A DNA stretch of 64,000 nucleotides from an uncultured Pirellulales bacterium. GTDB taxonomy: Bacteria > Planctomycetota > Planctomycetia > Pirellulales > Thermoguttaceae. The translations under genes and the position numbers were made by a program. The stretch is from the NCBI GenBank assembly GCA_938015445.1, contig CALLPE010000027.1, positions 1 to 64,000 of the forward strand. The letters are read 5' to 3'. Below are positions 1-9,100 of this stretch, one piece after another. Positions within the stretch are counted from its first letter, which is position 1, and the number at the start of each line of letters is the position of its first letter. Under the pieces are notes generated by a model. It made no database searches and had not been told where the DNA came from. It saw only the letters and a program-made list of their open reading frames with translations.

Positions 1-2
1 TA

Positions 3-251
3 TGGCCCCGCGTTTGGCACAATCTGCGGGCTTCGTGTGAATCGGACTTGGCGCAAGCGTTTCCTTTGCCCACAGTGACCAAGTGGTTAGGCAATACACC
101 ATCAATTGCGCTCAAACACTACGTTGACCCAACCGACACAGCCTTCGCCTTGGCGCTTACGTGGCACCACGGCAGAGAGAGTTTTCAACCGAACACTACA
201 AGCGAGGGCTGGGGAAGTAGTGAAAAAAGCGGCGCGCAGGGTGGTGCATAG
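3..251 (+). CDS. Tyrosine recombinase (phage-type integrase), C-terminal fragment
   Basis: The reading frame is open from the left edge and gives only the last 82 residues of a site-specific tyrosine recombinase. Seen: the HNLR motif (box II His and Arg) near residue 6, the WLGN segment, and ALKHYVDPTD, whose Tyr is the expected nucleophile that forms the covalent DNA intermediate. The H-x-x-R to Tyr spacing and the WLG..P..A..HY pattern fit integrases common in planctomycetes. The gene points toward tRNA-Ala, ending 145 bp from the tRNA 3' end, the usual arrangement for an element integrated in a tRNA gene. After the TAG at 249-251 the same frame stays open for 38 more codons to a TGA at 366-368, so the stop may be a nonsense change. 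The N-terminal and core-binding parts lie outside the window. Confidence 0.75.
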   Translation, partial: WPRVWHNLRASCESDLAQAFPLPTVTKWLGNTPSIALKHYVDPTDTAFALALTWHHGRESFQPNTTSEGWGSSEKSGAQGGA

Positions 252-396
252 GAGCATGCACGAAATGTGCAAAATGCGGTGCAGCACGTTCCCGCGGCTA
301 GCGGCACGACAAAGCAACTTGCTTCGCAACCCATTACAAGCTGCTGTGTTGCGCCACGTGCTGCGTGACGTAACTTGTTGCTGCGTAAGGACTTAT

Positions 397-469
397 TGGA
401 GGATAGGGGATTCGAACCCCTGACCTTCTGGATGCCATCCAGACGCTCTCCCAACTGAGCTAATCCCCC
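397..469 (-). tRNA. tRNA-Ala (anticodon GGC)
   Basis: The minus strand folds into a full cloverleaf of 73 nt. The acceptor stem GGGGGAU pairs with AUCCUCC (one G-U pair) and the discriminator base is A. The anticodon stem UCUGG/CCAGA closes the loop AUGGCAU, giving anticodon GGC, and the T loop GGUUCGAAUCC is standard. CCA is not encoded. The 3' end faces the integrase fragment, so it is the likely attachment site. Confidence 0.96.
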
Positions 470-801
470 GCGGTAAGTCGCCCATAGCCTGGCCCATAAA
501 ACCGGCGGCTCGTAAAGCCGACCTTGGCGGTTTAGGCTGCATGCCGGCTGATACCGCAGGCGACATCAGTGAAGTATCACACGGCAGGCCAGGTCTGTCA
601 AGCGGCGGCGGATAATCTCAAATGGCTGGCCGTCTGCGATTTGGCGTTGCGCGGGCATGCCGATCGTTTCACGTGGGGTCTACCCTCAGCCAGGACCTGA
701 GCTGGCGTAGCCGATACAAAACTTCAGAAAAGCTCGACGAGCGTGCGGGAAATCCGATAAGCTACACTCACAAGCCATACATTGCTGGGGAGGGCGGCAC
801 G
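470..801. other. Intergenic region between tRNA-Ala and the YchF-like gene
   Basis: No gene is supported here. The frame of the downstream gene stays open upstream from 622, but that stretch (rich in Arg and Ser, no family similarity) precedes the conserved P-loop start and is not counted as coding. The promoters of both flanking genes should lie here; I see no clear consensus boxes. Confidence 0.5.
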
Positions 802-1836
802 ATGAAGATCGGGCTAGTCGGTTACAAGGGTTCGGGCAAGAGCACTTTGTTCGAGTGGCTCACCGGAGTACATGCCGATCCGGCGCACGCCCACACCGGG
901 CAGGGGGCGATGGCCACGATTGCCGAGCCACGCCTGGCTGAGTTGGCCAAGATGTACGGCGCAAAAAAGATCACACCGGCGGCGTTGGAAATCGTCGATA
1001 CGCCCGGACTGAGCCGCACGCACGAGGGCAACGCCGCCCGGCTGGCCGTCATCCGCGAAGCCGGCTGCCTGGTGTTCGTAGTAGCGGCTTTCGATGGCAA
1101 CGATCCGCTGGCCGACATCCGCTCGCTGGACGAAGACCTGCTGCTGGCCGACATGGAAATAGTTTCCGGTCGGTTGCAGCGGGTGGCAGAGTCGCTCAAA
1201 AAGCCGCTGCCGCGAGCGGAAAAAGAGCAACTGGCCCACGAGGAGGCGACGCTGAATCTGGTGCTGTCGGCGATGAACTCTGGCAATCCGCTGCGCCAGA
1301 CGCAGATGAGCGACGAGCAGCGCCGGGTGACGCGCGCGTTCCGGTTGTTTTCGGAAAAGCCGCGGATGGCAATTGTAAACACGGCCGAGGACGAGCCTGA
1401 CCCGCAACGCTTCGTTGGGCTTTCGACCGCCGAACTGCCCGTGCTAGCTCTCCCGGCCAGCCTGGAACTGGAGCTTGCCCGTATGAGTCCCCAAGACCGT
1501 GCCGAGTTCGAGCGCGAGATGGGGCTTTCGGGCATCGACCGGCAGCAGTTCATTCGGAAGATGCTTGAGGTTTGCGGGCTGATTACTTTCATCACCGCCA
1601 ACGAAAAAGAGGTCCGCGCGTGGCTGCTGCGTAGCGGCGGCACCGCGCTGGAGGCAGCCGAGTGCATTCACACCGACTTGGCTCGCGGATTCATCCGCGC
1701 CGAGGTTACCAACTGCGACCAGTTGCTCCAGTGCGGCAGCGAGCGGGAAGCCAAAGCCCGACATCTGGTACGTCAGGAGCCGAAAGATTACGTGGTACAG
1801 CAAGGCGATGTGATATTGATCCGCTTCAGCGTATAA
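802..1836 (+). CDS. YchF-like P-loop ATPase/GTPase with C-terminal TGS-type domain
   Basis: A 344-residue TRAFAC-class P-loop protein related to YchF/Ola1. Seen: G1 loop GYKGSGKST at residues 7-15, G3 DTPGL, and a G4-position VNTAEDE. YchF proteins carry NxxE instead of NKxD at G4 and prefer ATP, and NTAE fits that. The C-terminus (HTDLARGFIRAEV ... YVVQQGDVILIRF) matches the YchF TGS/DUF933 tail. The G1 loop differs from the usual GLPNVGKST, so this may be a divergent paralog rather than canonical YchF. The ATG at 802 is preferred over the upstream in-frame start at 622 because the conserved fold begins directly after it and a GGGAGGGCGG ribosome site precedes it. YchF associates with ribosomes; the role of this version is inferred only. 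Confidence 0.85.
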   Translation: MKIGLVGYKGSGKSTLFEWLTGVHADPAHAHTGQGAMATIAEPRLAELAKMYGAKKITPAALEIVDTPGLSRTHEGNAARLAVIREAGCLVFVVAAFDGNDPLADIRSLDEDLLLADMEIVSGRLQRVAESLKKPLPRAEKEQLAHEEATLNLVLSAMNSGNPLRQTQMSDEQRRVTRAFRLFSEKPRMAIVNTAEDEPDPQRFVGLSTAELPVLALPASLELELARMSPQDRAEFEREMGLSGIDRQQFIRKMLEVCGLITFITANEKEVRAWLLRSGGTALEAAECIHTDLARGFIRAEVTNCDQLLQCGSEREAKARHLVRQEPKDYVVQQGDVILIRFSV

Positions 1837-1895
1837 GCGGCAAGTTCTGCGTAGCGCGCCGGGGCTTCGTAGGATTTCGTGCAGGTCGAGGCGGC

Positions 1896-1940
1896 CCAAC
1901 GCCGCGAATTGCCCCCGCAGGCGGAGCCGCCAGGCGTTGG
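1896..1940. terminator. Possible bidirectional hairpin between convergent genes
   Basis: CCAACGCC at 1896-1903 pairs with GGCGTTGG at 1933-1940, with a GC-rich loop. It sits between two genes that converge (stops at 1836 and 2002). No T-tract follows, so factor-independent termination is uncertain. Confidence 0.3.
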
Positions 1941-2001
1941 CGCCGCAAGTTGGCGGGCTTGAGAGCCACAGGTTGGCCGCGGGCGAAGTCTCCGGGACGG
2001 C

Positions 2002-4164
2002 TCAGTCCGATGGGGTAACCTTGCACGCGATGTCGCGCTGGAACGGCGGCACGGCGAGCTTCAACTTGCCGCCGGTCGGCCTGACCACCGACTGTCCGAC
2101 CGGCTTGCCCGCGTATGTGTCCCACCACTGCACGCGGAAGGAACGAGCCGGCAGGCCGGTCAGCTCCACAGCAGCATCTTTGATCTGGCTGGGAGTCAGC
2201 TTCTCGACGACGATTTTGTCCCACGCGGCTTCCGGGTTGAACAACCACAGGTACGCCCGGTCGCGCCCTTGCAGACCGACCACGACGACTTTGGTGGACG
2301 AGGCCACAGCGGCAGCGGGCTGCAAGCCGGCGGTGGTCCAGGGGATGTCGGCCAGGAAGCTCGACAGCGGTTTGTATTGGCCGTAGATGTCGCGCTGGTC
2401 GAGCCGCTCCCACCACCAAAACATGCACGTGCCCGAAGCGCCTGACAGGGCCGACGCCCACATGGCGTTGTGGAAATCGACCGTTTCTTTGGCGGCTTTG
2501 GCTTCTTCGGCCGGTTGGAACTTTTCGTTGGCGATGCCGAACTCGGCCATCAGCGCTGGTTTGGCGGGCGCATTTTGGCGGAGAAAGCGGATGCGATCGA
2601 TCATCGCATCGACTTCGTCGCGCAGTTTTTTGCGCTCCGAAGGGCGGAAGTAGTAATGCATGTCGGCGATGTCCAGCTTCGGATGCTTCATGTCGCGGGG
2701 CGACGGATGCCAGGTGCTGGTAGTGCGCAAATGGCCGTAAGGGTCGATTTTCTCCAGGTACTCGCCCACTTCTGTGTAAAACCGTTCGGTAGGCAGTCCG
2801 GGGTCTTGCTCGTTCCAGTATTCCCACGCGCCCACGGCGGTCGAATATCCCCAGCGAGCCACTGCGTAGCGGAAAGTGCGCTTGGCGTCGCGGATGGCCT
2901 CTTCGTAGGCAGCGCTGGCCGGGTCTTTGAGCCTTCCCATGTAAAGATCGCGGGTAAGCAGACACAGTTGCAGGTATAGTCCGTTGGCCTCGGCGGCCCG
3001 CACCAGTTCGTCCAGAATGAAGCAATCTGGCTGGTTGTAGTTGCCCAGCACGGGCCGGTTGGGATCGGCCTCCCACAGCAGCTCCGGCCCGCCAGCGGCT
3101 TCCTTCAGCGACAGCGAGTCGATCCATGCCGCCCCGCCGCCTGTCTTGTGCAGCACCGGCTCGCCCAGCCAATAATCGTTAGGGCCTGTTTGAAAGGCGT
3201 GGGTGAAGGTGACCCATTTTCCATCGGCGCCGGAAGCAATAGGCTGAGCGTTGCGCGAGCCGAGGATCTCAAAGCCCACGCTCACCCCCGGCTCGGTCTT
3301 CGCCCGGCCTGTGAACACATACTTGGTGTTAGGCCGCAGGGCCACCGGGTGCGAGGGATCGATCCGCAGCGACTGGCCTTCAAGCCGAATGCACTTGCGC
3401 TCGGCCGGAGCGTTGGCATCAGGATAGTTGGCAAAAGGCGGCTTCCAGTGCCAGGAGCGACCGAAGGCGCTCTTGCGGGCCTCGATGGCCATTGCCCAAT
3501 CTTCGCAGCACGTCCAGATACGCAGGTAATTAGCGCCGTTATGGCCCAGTTTGGCGAAGATCTCCTCGGCTCGAGCCAGACTGACGTACTGGCCCACTCC
3601 AATGAAGGCCACGTTCTGACCGATGGCAAACAGCGGTGTGCCGTCGTCTAGCTCGAACCAGCGGGGGTCTTTGCGGCTTACCCGCAGATACCCTTTCTTG
3701 GCCGAAGGTACGCAGCGAAAACTAACCGCCGCAGATTGCTGTGTGCCGCGTTTGTCCCGCAGCACCGCGCGGACGCGATGCTGGCCCACTTCGGCCGGGG
3801 CGTAACGGGCCATCCAACCGGGCACTCCCACAGGATAGAACCAGTCGGCCTGACGACCTCGGCTGGGCGCGCGGTCGCGCTGGTAGTTCTGCGCGAAGAA
3901 GGCCGGCACGGTAAGCTTCTTTCCGCTAGGTGTTTCTACCAGCAGGTCGAGTTCCACTTCCTGCGGGTCGAAGGGGTTGGAATACTGCTGGCGTAGGTCG
4001 ATCGTAAACTCCACTTTCTCGTAGCGGCCGACTCTATCCGCATCGCACCGCAGCACCAGCTCAGCCTGTGCTGCTGACACGGTACTGGCCGAAAGCGCGA
4101 CGACCAATCCGATAAGCAAAGCCTCACAGACGACAGCTCGGCTGCGATGAGTTGAGATGTACAT
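2002..4164 (-). CDS. Secreted glycoside hydrolase-like protein with DUF5060 domain
   Basis: A 720-residue exported protein. An N-terminal signal peptide (hydrophobic LIGLVVALSAS, cleavage near VSAA) leads into a DUF5060-type beta domain (about residues 35-150). The catalytic TIM barrel of the GH-A kind starts around residue 160. Candidate catalytic acids are the Glu in EYWNEQDPG (about residue 451, acid/base) and the Glu in LMAEFG (about 541, nucleophile). Between about residues 258 and 360 the barrel is interrupted by a beta-rich insert (RLEGQSLRIDP ... GAAWIDSLSLKE) resembling a CBM4_9-type carbohydrate-binding module. The substrate cannot be read from sequence; a plant or algal polysaccharide is plausible. 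ATG 4164 is chosen because AAGGAAG lies just upstream on the coding strand. It is monocistronic, convergent with the YchF-like gene. Confidence 0.8.
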   Translation of the reverse strand: MYISTHRSRAVVCEALLIGLVVALSASTVSAAQAELVLRCDADRVGRYEKVEFTIDLRQQYSNPFDPQEVELDLLVETPSGKKLTVPAFFAQNYQRDRAPSRGRQADWFYPVGVPGWMARYAPAEVGQHRVRAVLRDKRGTQQSAAVSFRCVPSAKKGYLRVSRKDPRWFELDDGTPLFAIGQNVAFIGVGQYVSLARAEEIFAKLGHNGANYLRIWTCCEDWAMAIEARKSAFGRSWHWKPPFANYPDANAPAERKCIRLEGQSLRIDPSHPVALRPNTKYVFTGRAKTEPGVSVGFEILGSRNAQPIASGADGKWVTFTHAFQTGPNDYWLGEPVLHKTGGGAAWIDSLSLKEAAGGPELLWEADPNRPVLGNYNQPDCFILDELVRAAEANGLYLQLCLLTRDLYMGRLKDPASAAYEEAIRDAKRTFRYAVARWGYSTAVGAWEYWNEQDPGLPTERFYTEVGEYLEKIDPYGHLRTTSTWHPSPRDMKHPKLDIADMHYYFRPSERKKLRDEVDAMIDRIRFLRQNAPAKPALMAEFGIANEKFQPAEEAKAAKETVDFHNAMWASALSGASGTCMFWWWERLDQRDIYGQYKPLSSFLADIPWTTAGLQPAAAVASSTKVVVVGLQGRDRAYLWLFNPEAAWDKIVVEKLTPSQIKDAAVELTGLPARSFRVQWWDTYAGKPVGQSVVRPTGGKLKLAVPPFQRDIACKVTPSD

Positions 4165-4569
4165 GGGTTCTTCCTTCGCTATCAATGGCAGTCTCTCATC
4201 ACGCGGGATTGGCGTTCAGGGGCTATTCAGGGGAGCAATTGTAGACCAACGATCGTCGATTCTACAGCGCGGCATCGGCCAGTGGAAACACAATCGCCGC
4301 AAGAAAGCATGCAAGATGACGACGTGGCGGGGCTGCACGGAAGGGAAGAGTTTGGTTGGGTCGATCCGTGCAGGGGAGGCCGGGCAGCAGAGAACGACCA
4401 ATAACTCCTGGTTTGGGATAGCGCTGGATCCGCTTAGCAGTGGCACGCACGACAAGCCCAGGGCGCACACCTAACGGCAGCTTGCGCCGGCAACTCCGAA
4501 GCGCAGCCGGCGCGAGCTGACCACCCATTGCAAACCTTTGCCAACGCTTACCAGACGTGCCGAGATTGG
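4165..4569. other. Intergenic region upstream of the glycoside hydrolase
   Basis: No gene, RNA or clear repeat is seen. It should carry the promoter of the leftward glycoside hydrolase and the 3' end of the PEP-CTERM transcript. Confidence 0.5.
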
Positions 4570-5661
4570 TTATTGCTTGTTGCGGCGAAACCAAACCGCC
4601 CCCAGTGCTGCGCCAGCGCCGGCAAGCAACAAAGCCAGAGCGCCCGGCTCCGGTACAGCGTAAATCTCGAAGGCCAAATCCTTTGAGAACTGCGCTATTC
4701 CCGGGAACTGTTCGGCCAAGCCCGGACCGTCAACCCAGTTGACGTAACGTTGCGGCCGGAAGTCCGTTTGTTCGACATAAAGCTCGGGCCCCGGCCCCGC
4801 CAGTATTTGCAGCACAGTCTGTGCGGCAACTGCATCGTCCTGATGGTGCCATATATTTATCAACTGGCCGCCGGCCGGATCCGGGATAACTCCCTGTATA
4901 TGTTCGCCGGGCACTACCGCCGGAGGCGCGCAAGCCAGCAAATCTTGCACCGTGTAATCGCGGTTATGCCAACCCCATTTGAAAGGCGGCACAGGATTCT
5001 CCCGCGGCACATCTACCAAGGCGGCGATCTTCAACCAGTACACAGTGTTTTCGCGTTGAGCAAAAAAGCCTCCGAAAGGCATCGTCGGCGCTAATTCGGC
5101 GTTGTATTCGTACAGCCACTCCGTCGGCGGTGTCTGACCCGGCGCCACCACCGGCGGAACGAGCGTTTCCTTGAAGAAGCCGGGGGCGGGAGGACCAGGT
5201 TGCGGATTCGGGTCGCGCACCAGGATTTGGCTCCACAACACTTGGCCAGGATGGCTGAAGCTGCCCGGTTCTTGAGGGTTAGCAGGCACATCCGACTCGA
5301 TGACCACCAGGAACTTCTGCACCCCCACCGGCGGTTCAAACATGTTGATGTAAGACCCCCACCAGCGCAAGTGCTGAATCGGCTGGCTGAGCTTATCCGA
5401 GAAATCGTCGGCCATCGCCACGCCGGTGTAAGTATTGGGCATGTGGCCGCCGTCCGGAATTATTCCCACCAGTTGGCTCTCCTCGTCGTGGCCCCAGTAC
5501 TGGCTCTGCAAAATCGTCACGCCATGCATCGGCTTCTGCTGGAATTTGAGCACTTGGTGCGGATACGGGTCGGCCAGGGCCGGGCCGGCAAAGTACACCG
5601 CAACGCACAACGCGGTCAGACCCAAAAACAATAACTTTGGTGCTAATCTGACGCCCCACAT
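4570..5661 (-). CDS. PEP-CTERM sorting domain protein
   Basis: A 363-residue secreted protein with signals at both ends. The N-terminus (MWGVRLAPKLL followed by a long hydrophobic core, cleavage near ALAD) is a signal peptide. The C-terminus has the VPEPGALALLLAG motif, a hydrophobic stretch and the basic tail RRNKQ, the exosortase recognition signal of PEP-CTERM proteins. The middle (Trp-, Pro- and Asp-rich, with WGHDEESQL and WKNW-like aromatic stretches) resembles planctomycete extracellular proteins of unknown function, and no catalytic motif is evident. The upstream in-frame extension to 5916 is rejected because the signal peptide starts at 5661 with AAAGGGG upstream. No exosortase gene lies in the window. 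Confidence 0.85.
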   Translation of the reverse strand: MWGVRLAPKLLFLGLTALCVAVYFAGPALADPYPHQVLKFQQKPMHGVTILQSQYWGHDEESQLVGIIPDGGHMPNTYTGVAMADDFSDKLSQPIQHLRWWGSYINMFEPPVGVQKFLVVIESDVPANPQEPGSFSHPGQVLWSQILVRDPNPQPGPPAPGFFKETLVPPVVAPGQTPPTEWLYEYNAELAPTMPFGGFFAQRENTVYWLKIAALVDVPRENPVPPFKWGWHNRDYTVQDLLACAPPAVVPGEHIQGVIPDPAGGQLINIWHHQDDAVAAQTVLQILAGPGPELYVEQTDFRPQRYVNWVDGPGLAEQFPGIAQFSKDLAFEIYAVPEPGALALLLAGAGAALGAVWFRRNKQ

Positions 5662-6163
5662 ACGACACCCCTTTCTCGAAACAGGTACTTTGATGAAAAC
5701 TGCATCGCAAACTCGCTGCACAGCCAAGGCGTAATCTTCCTTTGTCGGGAAGCTGTTTACAGGTGTTCCCTTGGGTACAGGCGCGCTACTAGTCCAAATG
5801 GCACATGCCAACAGCCGCCGCCAGCGCCAATGCGCGGGTGCGCAGTTGCTTCGGTGCCATACAGCGCTAGACGCGGTTACCGTGCCATTGGGCCAGCTTG
5901 GCCGACGGAACCTCACTGCGGACTTTCACAACTTTCGAACCGCTGGCGGAAGCAACCACCGTACCGCGGCGGACAAGCAAGCTTACTGCTGCTGCAATTG
6001 CTAGCCCCTCAATGAGATATGCCGCCGCAAAACCGAAGGCCGCCGGTTGCGGTCAAGCGAGCAATAGTACCAATATGGCTCTGCGCGGGACGATTTTGGT
6101 ACAGCCGGCTGCTACGCAAGGGAGCCACAATAGCAGACCGGCAACCTGGAGAAGTTCGGCGCG
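5662..6163. other. Intergenic region between dnaE2 and the PEP-CTERM gene
   Basis: About 500 bp with no supported gene. Both neighbours run leftward, so it holds the dnaE2 3' end and the PEP-CTERM promoter. I see no strong hairpin followed by a T-run and no repeat array. Confidence 0.5.
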
Positions 6164-9100
6164 TCAACAAAAATCGCGCGAGTGCGGGGGCAGCTCCGCC
6201 AGACGATCCGACAGGTCTTCCAACCGGTGGGCCACCACGTGGATTACTTCGCCTTGCCGCTGCAATCTTCCCCGGGCCAGCAACACCGTGGCCCGCATCG
6301 CCGCGGCACGAAACCGCTGCCACACCTTCGGGCGAACAAGCAGGTTGGCAATACCGGTCTCGTCCTCCAAGGTCATGAAGGTGATTCCCTTGGCCGTCGC
6401 CGGACGCTGGCGCACCAGCACTATGCCGGCCACTGCCACAGGTTTGCCGTCGGGCCATTGCGCCAATTTGTCGGCAGGGACAACGCCGAGCCGTTGCAAA
6501 GCGATCCGCAGAAAGCCAAGCGGATGTCCCCGCAGCGAAAGCCCAGTGGCACGGTAATCGGCCAACACTTCCTCGGCCGGCGACATGCGTGGCAGCGCTA
6601 CTGGCGGATTGGCCGACGCCGCGGCGTGCGTGCCTTTCGCATCGTTGCCGCCGTGTGATGCCTCCTCGGGCGAGTCGTTGCAGCGCAAGTCGCCTTCCAG
6701 GGAGTCGGTCCCACTGGCTGGCAATAGCGGCTGGTCCAACTGTGGCTGGTCCAACTGTGGCTGGTCCAACAGCGGCTGGTCCAACAGCGGCTGGTCCAAC
6801 AGCGGCAACCCGGTTCGAGCCTGCGCCAGGGCTTGCCACAGCGCTTGCCGCCGCTCGGCCACCAGCGAGCCTAGCGCACCGGCCTTGGCCAGTCGGGCAA
6901 GCGCTGCGCGGCCCAGCCCGCTGCGCACGGCAAGCTCTTCGACCGAGCGGAACGGACGCGCGGCGCGGGCTTGGACGATCCGCCGGGCGTCGGCCGCAGA
7001 AAAGCCGCTCAACATGCGGAAGCCCAAGCGCAGGGCAAACTCTCTGTCGCCGCGACGGACGGCTGCGCCTGATGTCGAGTCGCGGTCGACGCCCGCCGCA
7101 GAGTTGCGATCCGCGCTGTGCTCCGGCTTGCCCCCCTCGCCGGCCAGCGGCTCCAGCGTGCAATCCCAATGACTGTAGTTGACATCTACCGGCAACACCG
7201 TTACGCCGTGGCGACGGGCATCGCGGACCAGTTGGGCCGGGGCGTAAAAGCCCATCGGCTGGCTGTTCAGCAGCGCGGCAGTAAAGGCTGCTTGATAGTG
7301 GCACTTCAGCCATGCCGACACATACACCAGCAAGGCGAAGCTAGCGGCGTGCGATTCGGGAAAACCGTAATCGCCGAAACCGCGAATCTGGCGGAAGACC
7401 GACTCGGCGTATTCCGCCGAGAAGCCCCGGGCCAGCATCCCACCGATAAGTTTGCGGCGGAACTGGTCGATCAGCCCCGGACGCCGCCATGCGCCCATGG
7501 CGCGGCGAAGTTGGTCGGCCTCGCCGGGGGTGAAGCCTGCGGCTTCGATCGCCAGCCGCATCGCCTGTTCCTGAAACAGCGGCACGCCCAGCGTCTTTTC
7601 CAGCACGCGGCGGATGGTCTCGTCGGGATAGCTGACCGGCTCCTCCCCGTTGCGGCGCCGCAGGTAAGGATGCACCATGTCGCCCTGGATGGGGCCGGGC
7701 CGGACGATCGCCACCTCGATCACCAGGTCGTAGAAGCAGCGCGGTTTCAATCGCGGCAACATGCTCATCTGGGCACGGCTTTCGATCTGGAACACCCCCA
7801 TGGTGTCCGCCCGGCAGATCATCTCGTACACTTGCGGGTCGCCTTCGGGGATGTTGGCCAGCGAGGGTTCGGCGCAAAAAGCTGCCCAGTCGAAAGAGGG
7901 CTTTTTTGGGGTGGGATTGTCAGTCGCGTCGCGCGTCGGGCGGCTGCCAGTGTGTGGGCCGTAGCGTGCGCTGCTGAGTGTCGCGCTATTGTCTGCCGCC
8001 GGCACGCCGTAGTGCAGGCGAATCAAATCGAAGCACTTGTGTATTGCCGTGAGCATCCCCAGCGCCAGGCAATCGACTTTGAGGATGCCCAGCTCGTCCA
8101 GATCGTCTTTGTTCCACTGGATGACGGTGCGCTCGGGCATGGCGGCATTTTCAATGGGCACCAGCTCGCACAGCGGACCGCGCGTAATCACCATGCCGCC
8201 GGTATGCTGGGAAAGGTGTCGGGGAAAGCCCACCAGTTGCTCCACCAAGCCCACAAGTTGCCGGCCTTTGAGGCTTTGCGGGTCGATGCCCGAGCCGCGG
8301 CACAGTCTTGCCAGGTCAGGCTCGTGCTCGAAGTGTTCGATGCCCTTGGCCAGATGGTCGATCTGCTCCGGCAGCAGTCCCAGGGCCTTTCCTACGTCGC
8401 GCACTGCCGAGCGGGGCCGATAGGTGATCACCTCGGCGGTCATTCCCGCCCGATCGCGCCCATACTTGTCGTAGATGTACTGGATCACCTCCTCGCGGCG
8501 CTGGTGCTCGAAGTCCACGTCGATGTCCGGGGCTTCGTTGCGCTGGCGGCTGATGAAGCGCTCGAACAGCAGGTCCATCCGGTCGGGATCGACCGCCGTG
8601 ATCCCCAGGCAGAAGCAGACCGCCGAGTTGGCCGCCGAACCGCGTCCCTGACACAGTATTCCCCGCTGCCGGGCAAAACAGACCAAGTCCCACACGGTGA
8701 GAAAATACGCCTCGTAGCGCAACTCGGCGATCAGGGCCAGCTCGTGCTCCAGCAGGCTGCGGACTTTCTCCGGCACGCCGTGGGGATAGCGCTGAGCCGC
8801 CCCGGCCCAGGTCAGCTCGGCCAGATACTCCATAGGAGTCTTGCCCGGCGGGGCCAACTCCTCCGGATACTCGTACCGCAACTGATCGAGACAGAAGGTG
8901 CAGCGGTCGGCGATTTCCACCGTTCGGGCCACGGCATCGGGCGCCGCAGCGAAGATTTTGGCGCTTTCGTCCACCGGCCGCAAATATCGCTGGGCGTTGG
9001 GAAACAGTTTTCCGACGGCCTCTTCCACAGTGCAACCCAGCCGCACCGCCGTCAGCACATCGCACAGGGCCTGGCGCTGGGGAACGTGGAAGTACACATC

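Noticed and set aside
106-423. Plus-strand open frame ending in the antisense of tRNA-Ala (tail WRIGDSNP)
   Set aside because: The tail is the tRNA gene read backwards, a common false protein end; the integrase frame is different.
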